A stretch of 64,000 nucleotides of DNA from UBA2589 sp038120095 (GTDB lineage: Bacteria > Gemmatimonadota > Gemmatimonadetes > Longimicrobiales > Gaopeijiaceae), in contig JAYOKZ010000004.1 in NCBI GenBank assembly GCA_038120095.1, positions 1 to 64,000 on the forward strand, in the 5' to 3' direction. Numbering within the stretch: the first letter of the stretch is position 1; each line of letters opens with the position of its first letter. Shown here piece after piece: positions 1 through 9,453 of the stretch. The position numbers were made by a program, and so were the translations under genes. The notes under the pieces are model-generated. The model ran no database searches and was not told the DNA's origin. It was given only the letters and a program-made list of their open reading frames with translations.

Positions 1-29
1 ACCGAGAAGCTTGCGACGATTCACCATGT

Positions 30-1208
30 CTAACGCGCCTCCACGACCAGCATCACGTTCACACCCCAACCCTCGACCCCTGTGGCCAACCCGTCAGTCA
101 CGATGACGTTGCCCTGTCGATAGCCGCCCTCGGTCACCAGCAGCAACTGCGTCCCGGTCGGCCGACCCGCGATCCTCAGCTCCAGAGAGCCCGTTCCGGC
201 GTAGAGCCATCCCTGACTCTGCTCGTCCCCGGCAAGGAACACACGGGCTTCGAAGCCGGGTGTGAACGCCGCGCGTCGACCGAGCGACAACCGTAACGTT
301 CCCCCGACCATGCCGAGCTGCTGAGCGGGCTGCGGCTGGACCTGAGATGTCGACTCGGTGCCGACCGGCGCGCCCGGCTCGCGGAGGTATGCCAGCCCGT
401 ACAGCAGACCGCTGTGGGAGCGACCCATCGGAAACGCGTAGGACAGCTGCGCGTCAAGTCGAGCTCCCGCCTGGAAGATCTCGAGGCCGCCGGATTGGTC
501 GCCGGAATACTCGGTGTACCCGACGACCGCACCGAGGGAGCCTGCATCTCCCACGTCGCGGTCGAGCGCGAATCGCGCGCTGAGTTGATCACCGGGACGG
601 TATCCGACGATGAACTCGTCGAGGGGATCGTACGCCTGCGCGGCTCTGTACGACCCGACAACGGCAACGCCCCACGAGCCCAGTTGCCTCAGGATCTGCA
701 TCTCCGCCCCGAGCGCGGCGCCACTGCCCCAGGACTTCACGGGAAACGGCAGCAACTCGGTCGCTACCACTCCGCCGATCAGCGCCTCGTCGAGAGAGAG
801 TTCGTAGCGACCCGTCGGAACGTTCGCCACCGCCGACAGCGAGAAGTCACCTCCGAAGGGCATGAGGGAGAAGATGACTTCGGTGTCGGTCAGCCCTTCG
901 AGCGTCACCGTGCTGCCGTCTCCTCCTTCCGCGATCCCCCGGGCATACGCGGTGCGGGCCGAGATGGACGCCCATCGTCCGAGGCCCAGCCCCAGCGTCA
1001 CCGGCGTCGTCGCCACGGAAATCGTGGACAAACCCGCAACGTCGGGATCCCTGAACGAGTAGGTGTCGATCTGATGTCCGACGAGCACGGCTTGACCACT
1101 CAGGGGCTCACCCGGCACGGAGCCGACCGCCAGAAGCGTGAGGAGGAGCATCCCACATCCGTAGCGGACGCCGGACCGACCCTCGGGCGGTTGCATGGCG
1201 TGGCTCAC
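30..1208 (-). CDS. Secreted, probable outer-membrane beta-barrel protein
   Basis: Not recognised as a named family. The 392-aa protein starts at GTG 1208, with a second possible start at ATG 1196. It has a hydrophobic signal segment (about residues 18-37) ending near an Ala/Gly-rich cleavage site. The rest is rich in Gly, aromatic residues and alternating hydrophobic/polar stretches, and ends in short strand-like segments, the usual look of an outer-membrane barrel or secreted beta-sheet protein. Its start codon overlaps the stop of the CsgG-like gene as GTGA, so the two are almost certainly co-translated. A role as a surface or pore partner of that lipoprotein is inference. There are no catalytic motifs. 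Confidence 0.6.
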   Translation of the reverse strand: MSHAMQPPEGRSGVRYGCGMLLLTLLAVGSVPGEPLSGQAVLVGHQIDTYSFRDPDVAGLSTISVATTPVTLGLGLGRWASISARTAYARGIAEGGDGSTVTLEGLTDTEVIFSLMPFGGDFSLSAVANVPTGRYELSLDEALIGGVVATELLPFPVKSWGSGAALGAEMQILRQLGSWGVAVVGSYRAAQAYDPLDEFIVGYRPGDQLSARFALDRDVGDAGSLGAVVGYTEYSGDQSGGLEIFQAGARLDAQLSYAFPMGRSHSGLLYGLAYLREPGAPVGTESTSQVQPQPAQQLGMVGGTLRLSLGRRAAFTPGFEARVFLAGDEQSQGWLYAGTGSLELRIAGRPTGTQLLLVTEGGYRQGNVIVTDGLATGVEGWGVNVMLVVEAR

Positions 1209-2566
1209 TGGAACGCTCCTCCCGGCGGACGGAAGGTCAGTTCGAGAAGAATGACCTGCCCCACACGGTCCAGCCCGAGGGATTCCGCGACGGTCGCGCG
1301 CTCCTCGGCTTTGAGTCGCCGCACGATCCTTCGACGCATGACCGTCGGTGCCGTTCGTATCAGTCGCACGGCTTGACGACGACTGCGGACCTGCCGCGCG
1401 AGCGACGGCATGCTACGCAGAGCCGCGACCGCGGCCGGTCGACTCTGCACTCGGGCCTGGGTCAGTGTCGTCTCGACCTTCGAGAAGCCCGGATCGATGT
1501 CCACCGCTGTCTCGAAGTCCTGAACGGCTGCCTCGAAATCCCCGCGGTCCATTGCCTGAAGACCCCGGCCAAACGCGAGCATGGCGTCAAGGCTCTCCGT
1601 CTGGCGTTCGCTGATCTGTTCCCGCTCGGCAGCCGTCAACTCGATCCCGAGCTCATCGATGATCCCGAAGACCATCCGTTTTTCAGCCTCGATCAGGCGC
1701 TCCAGCGTGTCCGAGACATCGATCGACGTCTCTGCGGCGTCCGGCGCATTTCTGGTCTCGACCACGGCGGCATCAATGCCGACGCGGGCTCCCGGCTCGA
1801 CGCGCAGCACCCCCTGGACGATTCGCGCAGCACCGAGAATCCGACCGCCACGGGCTGCCGTCGACGATTCGGTCCGACCACTCTCTGCCAGTCCGAGTTC
1901 GTCGACCAGCGCCTGCATGGAGGCGCGTTCGACCACCTGAAGCCGGTCGATCAGCGCCAGGTCCGTGATGACCATATCGGTGACGGCCAGCGACAGGGGA
2001 GCCCAGACGGAGTCGATACCTTCGAACGCGAGCGGGAAGACCCCAACGGAACTCGCGTCTGGCACCCGATCGGCAAATTCCTCTTCTGCGCTGATTGCCC
2101 GCCTGACGTCGGCACGGATGGCCTCGGCTCGAACCCCGGCGAGTCTGGCTTCAACTGCGGAGCGAACCTCAGGGAACGGCTCACGGTCGAGACCCGCCTG
2201 ATAAAAGGCCGCGGCATCCGAGGGGGACCCTGCGTCTTCAGCCAGCAAGCCCGCCGTAATGAATGCGGCAGATTCGTCGGGAAACGCCTCCATGAGCTCC
2301 GCGACGAGGGCTTCCGCCTCCGCACGCCGACCCGCCGAAGAGTAGGCGAGCGCCAGACTCGCCCCTGCCTCGAGATCCTCGGCATCCCCTGCCCACTCGG
2401 CCTCGAGGCTAGGAATGGCTTCCGGAGACGGCGGGGCAGGAAGACTCGGTGGAGCACCACATCCGAAGAGGACCCAGGCGAGCACGGCAGCCGCGCTTCG
2501 CACCGGAGGGACGACGCCGTTTCGGGAGAAAGCCCAACGATTTATAGGGAGCTGAAGACCGAGCAT
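1205..2566 (-). CDS. CsgG/FlgO-like lipoprotein with TPR segments
   Basis: A 453-aa protein. An N-terminal hydrophobic stretch ends in LFGC, a near-canonical lipobox (Cys about residue 36), so it is probably an outer-membrane-anchored lipoprotein. Residues about 50-130 look like TPR helices. Residues about 165-290 resemble a CsgG/HfaB-type domain: 'VGVFPLAF', then a 'VVERASMQALVDELGL' segment and 'GAARIVQGVL'. A further TPR-like unit follows ('GDFEAAVQDFETAVDIDPGF', about 345-364). CsgG-family proteins form export pores or sense envelope assembly; which one applies here cannot be told. It is the first gene of a two-gene unit with the barrel-like gene (4-base GTGA overlap). Confidence 0.6.
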   Translation of the reverse strand: MLGLQLPINRWAFSRNGVVPPVRSAAAVLAWVLFGCGAPPSLPAPPSPEAIPSLEAEWAGDAEDLEAGASLALAYSSAGRRAEAEALVAELMEAFPDESAAFITAGLLAEDAGSPSDAAAFYQAGLDREPFPEVRSAVEARLAGVRAEAIRADVRRAISAEEEFADRVPDASSVGVFPLAFEGIDSVWAPLSLAVTDMVITDLALIDRLQVVERASMQALVDELGLAESGRTESSTAARGGRILGAARIVQGVLRVEPGARVGIDAAVVETRNAPDAAETSIDVSDTLERLIEAEKRMVFGIIDELGIELTAAEREQISERQTESLDAMLAFGRGLQAMDRGDFEAAVQDFETAVDIDPGFSKVETTLTQARVQSRPAAVAALRSMPSLARQVRSRRQAVRLIRTAPTVMRRRIVRRLKAEERATVAESLGLDRVGQVILLELTFRPPGGAFQ

Positions 2567-2764
2567 TCGGTGGCTGTTTTCGGGGGGCGGGATTTCTGAC
2601 TGACCTCGGATTCTCTCAAGGTCAAAAGACCGATCGCGCGCAGGCCGAGCAAGTGCGCCAGCGCCACGATCGGCACGGCTCCTCTGGCCGGGGTGGACGC
2701 CATGGGGCTGTCAATGTCACAATGAGTCGGAACCAACACCCGCCAGAGCCTCAAGGTCCGCATC

Positions 2765-5149
2765 ATGCAGCGACCCTTTCTCGCCACTCCCCTCCTGCTC
2801 GTGCTGGCGGCGTGTGTCAGTGAGACCCCGACTGCGCCGTCCGTCCCGGACCTGAACCCACAGCCGTCTCTCCTTCCTCCGGCGGGCTACTATTCGTCCG
2901 TCGACGCCTCTTCGGCTGCAGCACTCCGGCCGTCGCTTCATGAGGTGATCGACGACCATACGAGGTTCTCCTACACGTCGACCGCGACCGACACCTGGGA
3001 CATTCTGGAACTGGCGCAGGAGGACCCGAACGACTCGGGGCGCATCATCGATGTGTACCTGAACGCGTCATACGTGAAGGCCGGTGGGGGGAACACCGAC
3101 TACAACCGTGAGCATTCGTGGCCCACGTCGTACGGGTTCCCGAACGACCACGCGAGAGCGGACTCCGCGAACATGCCGTACACGGACGCGCACGCACTCT
3201 TCCTGTCGAATGACAGCTACAATTCGTCCCGGAGCAACAAGCCGTTCCGGTGGTGCGGCGGCTCGTGTGACGAGCGTCCCACCGAGTTCAACGACGGGCG
3301 TGGCGGAGGGACGGGTTCGTATCCTGGCAACTCGAACTGGACCACCGGACAAACCTCGGACGGAACATGGGAGGTCTGGCCCGGGCGCCGTGGCGATATC
3401 GCTCGCGCACTCCTCTACATGGACGTGCGCTACGAGGGAGGGCGGCACAGCAATTCCTCGAGGGAGCCGGACCTGATCCTCACGGACGACCCGACGCTGA
3501 TTCAGGTCACCGGTGAGAACGTGGCCGATCCGGAATCTTCCGGCGTCGCGTACATGGGGTTGTTGAGCGTCCTGCTTGCCTGGCACGCAGAAGATCCGGT
3601 CGATGATCGTGAGCGTAATCGCAATGCGGTGATCTTCTCGTTTCAGGGCAATCGCAACCCGTTCGTCGACCATCCGGAATGGGTCGACTGCGTCTTCTCC
3701 GGGGTTTGCAACGGCGGAGGGGGCGACACCCAGGCGCCGGTCATGATCGACGACCTGTCGGCCGACCCGGGAGACGGAGTGGTTCACCTGTCCTGGTCGG
3801 CGAGTCCTTCGGCCGATCTCGACGGCTACTCCGTCTATCGTTCGGAGTCCGGGGGAGCCCCGTGGACCCGACTGACCTCGGCGCTGGTCGAGGCCCTCGA
3901 GTATGACGATGCATCCGTTGCGAATGGGACGCCCTACACGTACGCGGTCTCAGCAACCGACCTGACCGGCAATGAATCGGCCCTCACCTCCCCTGTGACG
4001 GTGACACCCGGCGGCGGTCCGACCGTCACTCCGTGGATCAATGAATTTCACTACGACAACAAGGGCGGCGACCGAAACGAATTCGTCGAGATCGCCGGCC
4101 CCGCCGGGACAGACGTATCCGGATGGACGGTCGTCGGCTACAACGGTTCCGGAGGCGCGGTGTACGGATCGGTTGGGCTTTCCGGGTCGATTCCTGACCA
4201 GGCGTCCGGGTTCGGAACCCGTTCCGTCGATTTTCCCGGACTCCAGAACGGGGCTCCCGACGGGATCGCCCTCATCGATGCCGCCGGAGTCGTGGTCGAC
4301 TTCATCGCCTATGAAGGGTCACTGACAGCGACATCGGGTCCGGCCTCGGGCATGACCGCCGTGGACATCGGGGTATCCGAGTCCGGCAATGACCGCGGCT
4401 TCCGGTCGCTCCAGCTGACCGGCTCGGGGGACCGTGCGAGTTCGTTCACGTGGCAGGCTCCGGCCCCGGCCAGTCCCGGACTTCCGAACGACGGTCAGAC
4501 GTTCATCGGTGGGGGTGGTGGCGGTGGCGATGACTCGACGCCTCCCGACGTTCCCGCCGGGCTGACGGCCAACGGAGGCGACGCCGTCGTCCAACTGGGC
4601 TGGGCGGCCGTCTCTGCACCGGACCTGGCGGGATATCACGTGTACCGCTGGACGACTGAGAACCCCACACCGGCTCGACAGACCGTCGACCCGCTGAACC
4701 AGACCAGCTGGACCGACAGCTCCGTGACGAACGGAGTCGCGTACTCGTACGCGGTTTCGGCCGTCGATACCTCCGGCAACGAGAGTGCTGCAAGCTCCGC
4801 AGCGTCGGCGACGCCAGCCCCCGCACCGGAGCCGGGCGTCGTCTACGTGTCTTCGCTCTCCTCCGAACTCGTCTCTGCAGGCGGCCGAAACCGCAGGGCG
4901 GTGGCGACGGTGTCGATTGTCGACGAGTCCGGTCTGGGCGTTGAGGGTCTCTCGGTGACGGTCGCCTTCTCGGGAGATGTCTCGGGAACCGGAGCGTCAC
5001 TCACCGGCTCGGACGGGATCGCGATCGTGCAGGGTCCCAAGCAAAAGGGTGCCTTCTCCTTCACCGCGTGTGTCGAGTCCGTCAGTGGCGCCGGCTGGAC
5101 CTATGATCCCGCCAGCAACACCGTGACGTGCTCGGCGGTCGGCTCGTGA
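2765..5149 (+). CDS. Extracellular endonuclease I-family lipoprotein with FN3 and lamin-tail-like domains
   Basis: A 794-aa secreted nuclease. The signal peptide ends in the lipobox LAAC (Cys about 17). Residues about 50-315 are an endonuclease I (EndA/NucM) domain: the hallmark 'NREHSWPTSYGFP' near residue 115 carries the catalytic His, with downstream Asn/Asp-rich metal-site segments and a 'WPGRRGDIARALLYMDVRY' helix typical of the family. A fibronectin type III domain follows (about 324-417), then a lamin-tail-like domain (about 419-575, opening 'WINEFHYDN'), a second FN3 (about 592-690) and a C-terminal Ig-like domain. Such proteins degrade extracellular DNA for phosphate or nucleosides. 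It is coupled to the next gene by GTGA. Confidence 0.85.
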   Translation: MQRPFLATPLLLVLAACVSETPTAPSVPDLNPQPSLLPPAGYYSSVDASSAAALRPSLHEVIDDHTRFSYTSTATDTWDILELAQEDPNDSGRIIDVYLNASYVKAGGGNTDYNREHSWPTSYGFPNDHARADSANMPYTDAHALFLSNDSYNSSRSNKPFRWCGGSCDERPTEFNDGRGGGTGSYPGNSNWTTGQTSDGTWEVWPGRRGDIARALLYMDVRYEGGRHSNSSREPDLILTDDPTLIQVTGENVADPESSGVAYMGLLSVLLAWHAEDPVDDRERNRNAVIFSFQGNRNPFVDHPEWVDCVFSGVCNGGGGDTQAPVMIDDLSADPGDGVVHLSWSASPSADLDGYSVYRSESGGAPWTRLTSALVEALEYDDASVANGTPYTYAVSATDLTGNESALTSPVTVTPGGGPTVTPWINEFHYDNKGGDRNEFVEIAGPAGTDVSGWTVVGYNGSGGAVYGSVGLSGSIPDQASGFGTRSVDFPGLQNGAPDGIALIDAAGVVVDFIAYEGSLTATSGPASGMTAVDIGVSESGNDRGFRSLQLTGSGDRASSFTWQAPAPASPGLPNDGQTFIGGGGGGGDDSTPPDVPAGLTANGGDAVVQLGWAAVSAPDLAGYHVYRWTTENPTPARQTVDPLNQTSWTDSSVTNGVAYSYAVSAVDTSGNESAASSAASATPAPAPEPGVVYVSSLSSELVSAGGRNRRAVATVSIVDESGLGVEGLSVTVAFSGDVSGTGASLTGSDGIAIVQGPKQKGAFSFTACVESVSGAGWTYDPASNTVTCSAVGS

Positions 5150-6744
5150 CTCACACGCGCCGGGGGGCGAAGGCAGGCAACTCCGGTCAGCGGGTCGCCT
5201 GGGCGACCCTGACGGTGGGCGTGACGCTCCTGGCGTGGGCCTGCTCCGGACCGCCGACCGCGCCGATTTCTTCCGCGTCCGAAACCCCGGTGGTCGTGAC
5301 GGACGAGTCGCACGCGGTCGTCGCGGCGGAAGCCGACTATTCGAGGCATTGGGCGGTATACACGGGCGGTGGTACGTGGGAACCCAGCATTCTCGCGTTC
5401 ACCAGCTTTCTCACATGGAAAGGCCATACCTGGGAGGCCATCGGCAAGAACCAGATCAACCGGGGGAAGCTTACAGGTCGCTTCGACGGTCTGTTCATGC
5501 CCGGAGGCTGGGCCGGCAACTACAATCAGTCACTTACGGCATCCGGTGACGAGCACATCCGTGACTTCATCGCAGACGGCGGTGCCTACATCGGGATGAG
5601 CGCCGGCGCCTTCTATCTCTGCGATGTGACGATCTGGGAAGGAGAGTACCTCGATTACCCGTCGGACGTCTTTGACGGCGATTGCGTCGGGCCGATCGAG
5701 GAGATCGCGCCGTGGCCCGAATACGTCATGACCCCGATGGATATCAATCTGGCGTTCGAGGCCAATGTCTTCGAACCGCCGAGGAGGGACGTGCTCTACT
5801 ACGGTGAGCCTTATTTCGTCCCGCACGAGGGTCAGACGATCGAAACCTTCGCGACCTGGGTGGTCCCCGAGAATCCCGCGGCCGACGGCGCGCCCGGCGT
5901 GATCGGGATCGACTACGGCACCGGACGGGCCGTGCTCGTCGGCCCGCATCCGGAAATCGAGGAAGACGACGACCGGGATGGAACGGACTTCGGATCCGAG
6001 CTTTCCGACGGCTCGGATGGCAGTGACTGGCCGATGCTCTGGACGATGGTCGACTGGGTCTTCAAGCAGCCGGTTACGCGAGCTCCGGGCACGACACCCC
6101 CGGCGTGTTCCGATGGCGTGGACAATGACGCTGACGGGCTCATCGACCTCGTCGATCCGGGGTGCGCCGATGCCGCTGATACCGACGAGACCGATCCCCT
6201 GCCCCCTGCCTGCAGTGACGGGCTGGATAACGACGGCGATGGACTGATCGACCTCGTCGACCCGGGATGCTCGGATGCGTCAGACGACGACGAGACCGAC
6301 CCGCCTCCCCCGGGACTCATCTTTGCCGACGGCTTCGAGAGCGGAACTCTCGAAAACTGGTCCGTCTACGGTGCGGGCCGGCGCTGGTCCGTGGTCTCCG
6401 GGACCGCGGCCGAGGGCTCCTACAGCGCGCGCGCCAAACGCACCGGTTCGGGCAAGGACAGCTTCATTGAGGTCTCCTTCGACGCCGCCGGGTTCTCTTC
6501 CGTAGAGCTGACCTATCGGCGCATGCTGGTCGGCCTGGACGCGGCGGATGACTGGGAGGTGCAGGTGTTCGACGGCGGCTGGATCTCATTGGAGCACCTG
6601 GGAACTGCTCGCGAGGACAACAGCGATTTTCAACCCCGAACATTCGCGCTGCCTTCGACCGCCACCGCCGTCCGCTTCAAGTGCGAGACGGGGGCGGTCA
6701 GTGAGATGTGCTATCTCGACAGCGTACGGATCTCGGGCTCCTGA
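5146..6744 (+). CDS. Secreted BPL_N / class I glutamine amidotransferase-like lipoprotein
   Basis: I chose GTG 5146 (532 aa) because it overlaps the preceding stop as GTGA and puts the lipobox LAWAC directly after a short signal peptide; an in-frame GTG at 5128 is also possible. Residues about 60-310 resemble the BPL_N/GATase1-like fold: 'FDGLFMPGGWAGNY' and 'GGAYIGMSAGAFYLCD', where a Ser-Ala-Gly elbow stands in for the usual Cys nucleophile, then 'VLVGPHPEIE' near the end. Two 35-residue acidic Cys-containing repeats follow, then a C-terminal beta-sandwich ('FADGFESGTLENWSV') like carbohydrate-binding jelly rolls. The substrate is unknown. It lies between a nuclease and a sulfatase, all exported. 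Confidence 0.7.
   Translation: MTHTRRGAKAGNSGQRVAWATLTVGVTLLAWACSGPPTAPISSASETPVVVTDESHAVVAAEADYSRHWAVYTGGGTWEPSILAFTSFLTWKGHTWEAIGKNQINRGKLTGRFDGLFMPGGWAGNYNQSLTASGDEHIRDFIADGGAYIGMSAGAFYLCDVTIWEGEYLDYPSDVFDGDCVGPIEEIAPWPEYVMTPMDINLAFEANVFEPPRRDVLYYGEPYFVPHEGQTIETFATWVVPENPAADGAPGVIGIDYGTGRAVLVGPHPEIEEDDDRDGTDFGSELSDGSDGSDWPMLWTMVDWVFKQPVTRAPGTTPPACSDGVDNDADGLIDLVDPGCADAADTDETDPLPPACSDGLDNDGDGLIDLVDPGCSDASDDDETDPPPPGLIFADGFESGTLENWSVYGAGRRWSVVSGTAAEGSYSARAKRTGSGKDSFIEVSFDAAGFSSVELTYRRMLVGLDAADDWEVQVFDGGWISLEHLGTAREDNSDFQPRTFALPSTATAVRFKCETGAVSEMCYLDSVRISGS
6097..6306 (+). repeat. Tandem 105-bp coding repeat (two acidic Asp/Cys-rich units)
   Basis: Two back-to-back 105-bp units (6097-6201 and 6202-6306) encode 35-residue copies that differ at only a few positions. 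Each carries 'CSDG', 'DNDxDGLIDLVDPGC' and an acidic 'DETDP' tail. The DxDxDG-like core resembles calcium-binding thrombospondin type 3 or dockerin-like loops, and each unit has two cysteines that could pair. It probably acts as a rigid, calcium-stabilised spacer between the catalytic-like domain and the C-terminal sandwich. Confidence 0.75.
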
Positions 6745-6753
6745 GAGCAGCGT

Positions 6754-8061
6754 ATGCCCTGGCATCGGAACGGGGTTGTCGCCGTCTGGCTCACCCTGTG
6801 CTCGTGTACCTCGAGCGACACCACCGCAATCCCGGCGGACCCGGATGGTTCCGTCGATTCGGAGCGAAACATCCTCCTGATCATCGCGGATGATCTCGGG
6901 AAGGACGCGATGCCCGGCTTTTCGGAAGGCATCGTAAAACCGAATACCCCGACGCTCGATGGTCTCGCAGCGGACGGTCTCACCTTCACCAACCTGTGGG
7001 TGACACCCACCTGCGCACCCACCCGGGCGTCCATCATCACCGGGCGTCACGGCTTCCGAACGGGTGTCACACGCTCGGGGGCCGCCCTGTCGTCGAACGA
7101 GACCATCCTGCAGGCGTTCATGGCTTCCACCGCAGATCGCCGTTATGCGACCGCGGTGGTCGGCAAGTGGCATCTCTCCCGCTCGTCATCCTTCAATCCC
7201 GAGTCGATGGGGATCGACTACTACGCCGGTATACTCACGGCCGACGTCGATGACTATTACGCGTGGCCACTCACCGCCGACGGGGTCACGACGACTCAGA
7301 CCGGTTACACCACGGAGGTGCTGACCGATCTCGCGATCGACTGGGTGCGCGACCAGGACGACTCCTGGTTTCTGTGGCTGGCGTTCAACGCCCCTCACAC
7401 GCCCTTCCACGTGCCGCCTGCAGACACCCACAGTCAGGGCGACCTGGGTTCGTTTCAGCCGGGGACGGACGCCTTGCCTCACTACATGGCCGCGATCGAG
7501 GCCATGGATCACCACATCGGCCGGCTGCTGGACAGCCTGTCCCCGTCCGAGCGGGCAGAGACGACGGTCATCTTCATCGGGGATAATGGATCACCGCGTC
7601 AGACCGTGCAGCCACCCTATTCGAGTGGTGCTGCGAAGGGGTCGGTGTATCAGGGGGGAATCAACACCCCCCTGCTCGTCTCGGGTGGCCAGCTCGAGCG
7701 CCGGGGGTCGGACGCCAGCCTGATCAGCAGCACCGACCTTTTCGCCACGATCGCCGAGCTCGCGGGAGGCAGCGTGACGGACATCCACGACAGTCGGTCC
7801 TTCGTGCCCTTGCTGCGGTCGCCCGGTCCTCATCGGGACTTCGTCTTCAGCGCGATCGAGGAAGTCGGGACCGGTACATGGACGACCGCCCGAAACGAGC
7901 AATTCAAACTGATCATCGATCCCGGCGGAGGAGAGGAGATGTTCGACCTTCTTGCTGATCCCTACGAGCAGAGCGATCTGATTTCACGGGGTCTTACGGC
8001 GAGTGAGTCGACGACGCGCTCGGAGCTTGTCGCGTGGCTCGAGGGCCTGGGCGTCTCCTGA
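6754..8061 (+). CDS. Sulfatase (S1 family), secreted lipoprotein
   Basis: A 435-aa arylsulfatase-type enzyme that should hydrolyse sulfate esters outside the cytoplasm. The metal site 'IIADDLG' follows a signal peptide with a Cys-containing lipobox-like end (LCSC). The sulfatase signature CxPxR is 'CAPTRASIITG' (Cys87, Pro89, Arg91), and Cys87 would be converted to formylglycine. A second signature region 'VVGKWHLS', 'NAPHTPFH' and 'FIGDNGS' complete the active site. Length is normal for compact S1 sulfatases. No formylglycine-generating enzyme is nearby, so maturation relies on a gene elsewhere. It starts 9 bases after the preceding gene and belongs to the same exported-protein unit. Confidence 0.93.
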   Translation: MPWHRNGVVAVWLTLCSCTSSDTTAIPADPDGSVDSERNILLIIADDLGKDAMPGFSEGIVKPNTPTLDGLAADGLTFTNLWVTPTCAPTRASIITGRHGFRTGVTRSGAALSSNETILQAFMASTADRRYATAVVGKWHLSRSSSFNPESMGIDYYAGILTADVDDYYAWPLTADGVTTTQTGYTTEVLTDLAIDWVRDQDDSWFLWLAFNAPHTPFHVPPADTHSQGDLGSFQPGTDALPHYMAAIEAMDHHIGRLLDSLSPSERAETTVIFIGDNGSPRQTVQPPYSSGAAKGSVYQGGINTPLLVSGGQLERRGSDASLISSTDLFATIAELAGGSVTDIHDSRSFVPLLRSPGPHRDFVFSAIEEVGTGTWTTARNEQFKLIIDPGGGEEMFDLLADPYEQSDLISRGLTASESTTRSELVAWLEGLGVS

Positions 8062-8095
8062 ATACCCTGCGACCACCGCGCGTGAAACGGGCCCC

Positions 8096-9424
8096 GTGAA
8101 CGAGTTCACCGGCCGGCTCGTCCGTGCTCCGTGGGGACATCGTCAGTCCATGCTCCTCGGCAACCCGGCGCTGTACTTCGATGATCTCGCACGGACCTTC
8201 GGTGACTTCGTTCATGTCCGGGGGCTACAGAGCTTCTACTTCGTCAACCATCCTGCCCTGGTGAAGCCCGTCCTTACGGGCACGCACAGGACGTGGGACA
8301 AGAGAACGCCCATCTATCGACGGTTCGGCAACGCGTTCGGTGATGGTCTCGTCGTCTCCGAGGGCGAGCGGTGGAAGCGTCAGCGCAAGATGATGCAGCC
8401 GACCTTCAAGCCCGCAGCCGTGCAGAGCTTCTTCGACCTGATGACCGAGGAGGCAAGGCGAATGGTGCAGCGCTGGGACCCCGAGCGTCCCTTCGACATC
8501 TCGGTCGACATGCAACAGGTCACCCTGGCGATCGCAGGTCGTGCGCTGTTCAGCAATGGATTCGAGGACGTCGGCCCGGACATCGAGCGCTGGACGCGGG
8601 TGATCAACCGATACAGCGCGAAGCCACCGATCCCGATCGTGACCGATCCATGGTTCCCCTCGCCGACCAACCGGGGGCTCAAGAGGGCTCTGGACGAGTT
8701 TCGCACCTTCGTTCTGGGGCTGATTGCCGAGCGACGCCGCGGTGCACCGAGGGACGACCTGCTCGGGATTCTGCTGAGTGCGCGCGACGAGGACACCGGC
8801 GCTCCGATGAGTGATACCGACCTCGTCGAGGAGTCACTCGGGCTGATCATCGGAGGCTACGAGACCTCATCCGCAGCCCTGACGTGGTTGTGGTACGAGT
8901 TGCATCACAACCCTGATGTGGCGGAACGGCTGATCACCGAAATCGATGACGTGACGAGAGGTGAACCGCTCACCGTGGAGCTGTCTGCGCAGCTTCCGTA
9001 CCTGCGGATGGTCCTGGAAGAAACCATGCGTCTCCACCCGCCCTTCTGGTTCGAAAACCGGAACGCCATGGAGGAGGTAACCCTCGGAGGCGTCCAGCTC
9101 GAGCGAGGCACCATGGTTGCCTTCAGTCGCTACTCCCTGCACCGACATCCGGAGTTCTGGCAGGAACCCGGGGCATTCAGGCCCGAGCGGTTCCTCAAAG
9201 GCAGCATGGAGAACGAGAGAGCGTCGTTCGCACACATCCCCTTCGGCGGAGGGCCCCGGATCTGCATCGGCATCAACTTTGCGATGCTGCAGCTCATCGC
9301 CATCGCAGCCACGGTGCTCCAACGCTACCGGGTGAGCATCGATGCGAGCGACCGCCATCTGATGTGGGCGCACCTGACCATGAATCCGAAGCACGGACTT
9401 CGAGTCCGGACGACCCCCCGCTAG
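8096..9424 (+). CDS. Cytochrome P450
   Basis: I chose GTG 8096 (442 aa) because upstream in-frame starts lie inside the sulfatase gene. All P450 landmarks are present: I-helix 'GGYETSS' (oxygen-activating Thr), K-helix ExxR in 'EETMR', the 'FRPERF' loop, and the heme loop 'FGGGPRICIG' at residues 383-392 with Cys390 as thiolate ligand. It has no N-terminal membrane anchor and no fused reductase, so it is a soluble class I-type enzyme needing external ferredoxin and reductase, neither of which is in the window. It lies 34 bases after the sulfatase and converges on the monooxygenase/ketosynthase trio. The substrate is unknown; a tailoring role for a lipid or polyketide product is inference. Confidence 0.93.
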   Translation: MNEFTGRLVRAPWGHRQSMLLGNPALYFDDLARTFGDFVHVRGLQSFYFVNHPALVKPVLTGTHRTWDKRTPIYRRFGNAFGDGLVVSEGERWKRQRKMMQPTFKPAAVQSFFDLMTEEARRMVQRWDPERPFDISVDMQQVTLAIAGRALFSNGFEDVGPDIERWTRVINRYSAKPPIPIVTDPWFPSPTNRGLKRALDEFRTFVLGLIAERRRGAPRDDLLGILLSARDEDTGAPMSDTDLVEESLGLIIGGYETSSAALTWLWYELHHNPDVAERLITEIDDVTRGEPLTVELSAQLPYLRMVLEETMRLHPPFWFENRNAMEEVTLGGVQLERGTMVAFSRYSLHRHPEFWQEPGAFRPERFLKGSMENERASFAHIPFGGGPRICIGINFAMLQLIAIAATVLQRYRVSIDASDRHLMWAHLTMNPKHGLRVRTTPR

Positions 9425-9453
9425 CGAGTTCGACCCCGCGGGGATACGCCGCC

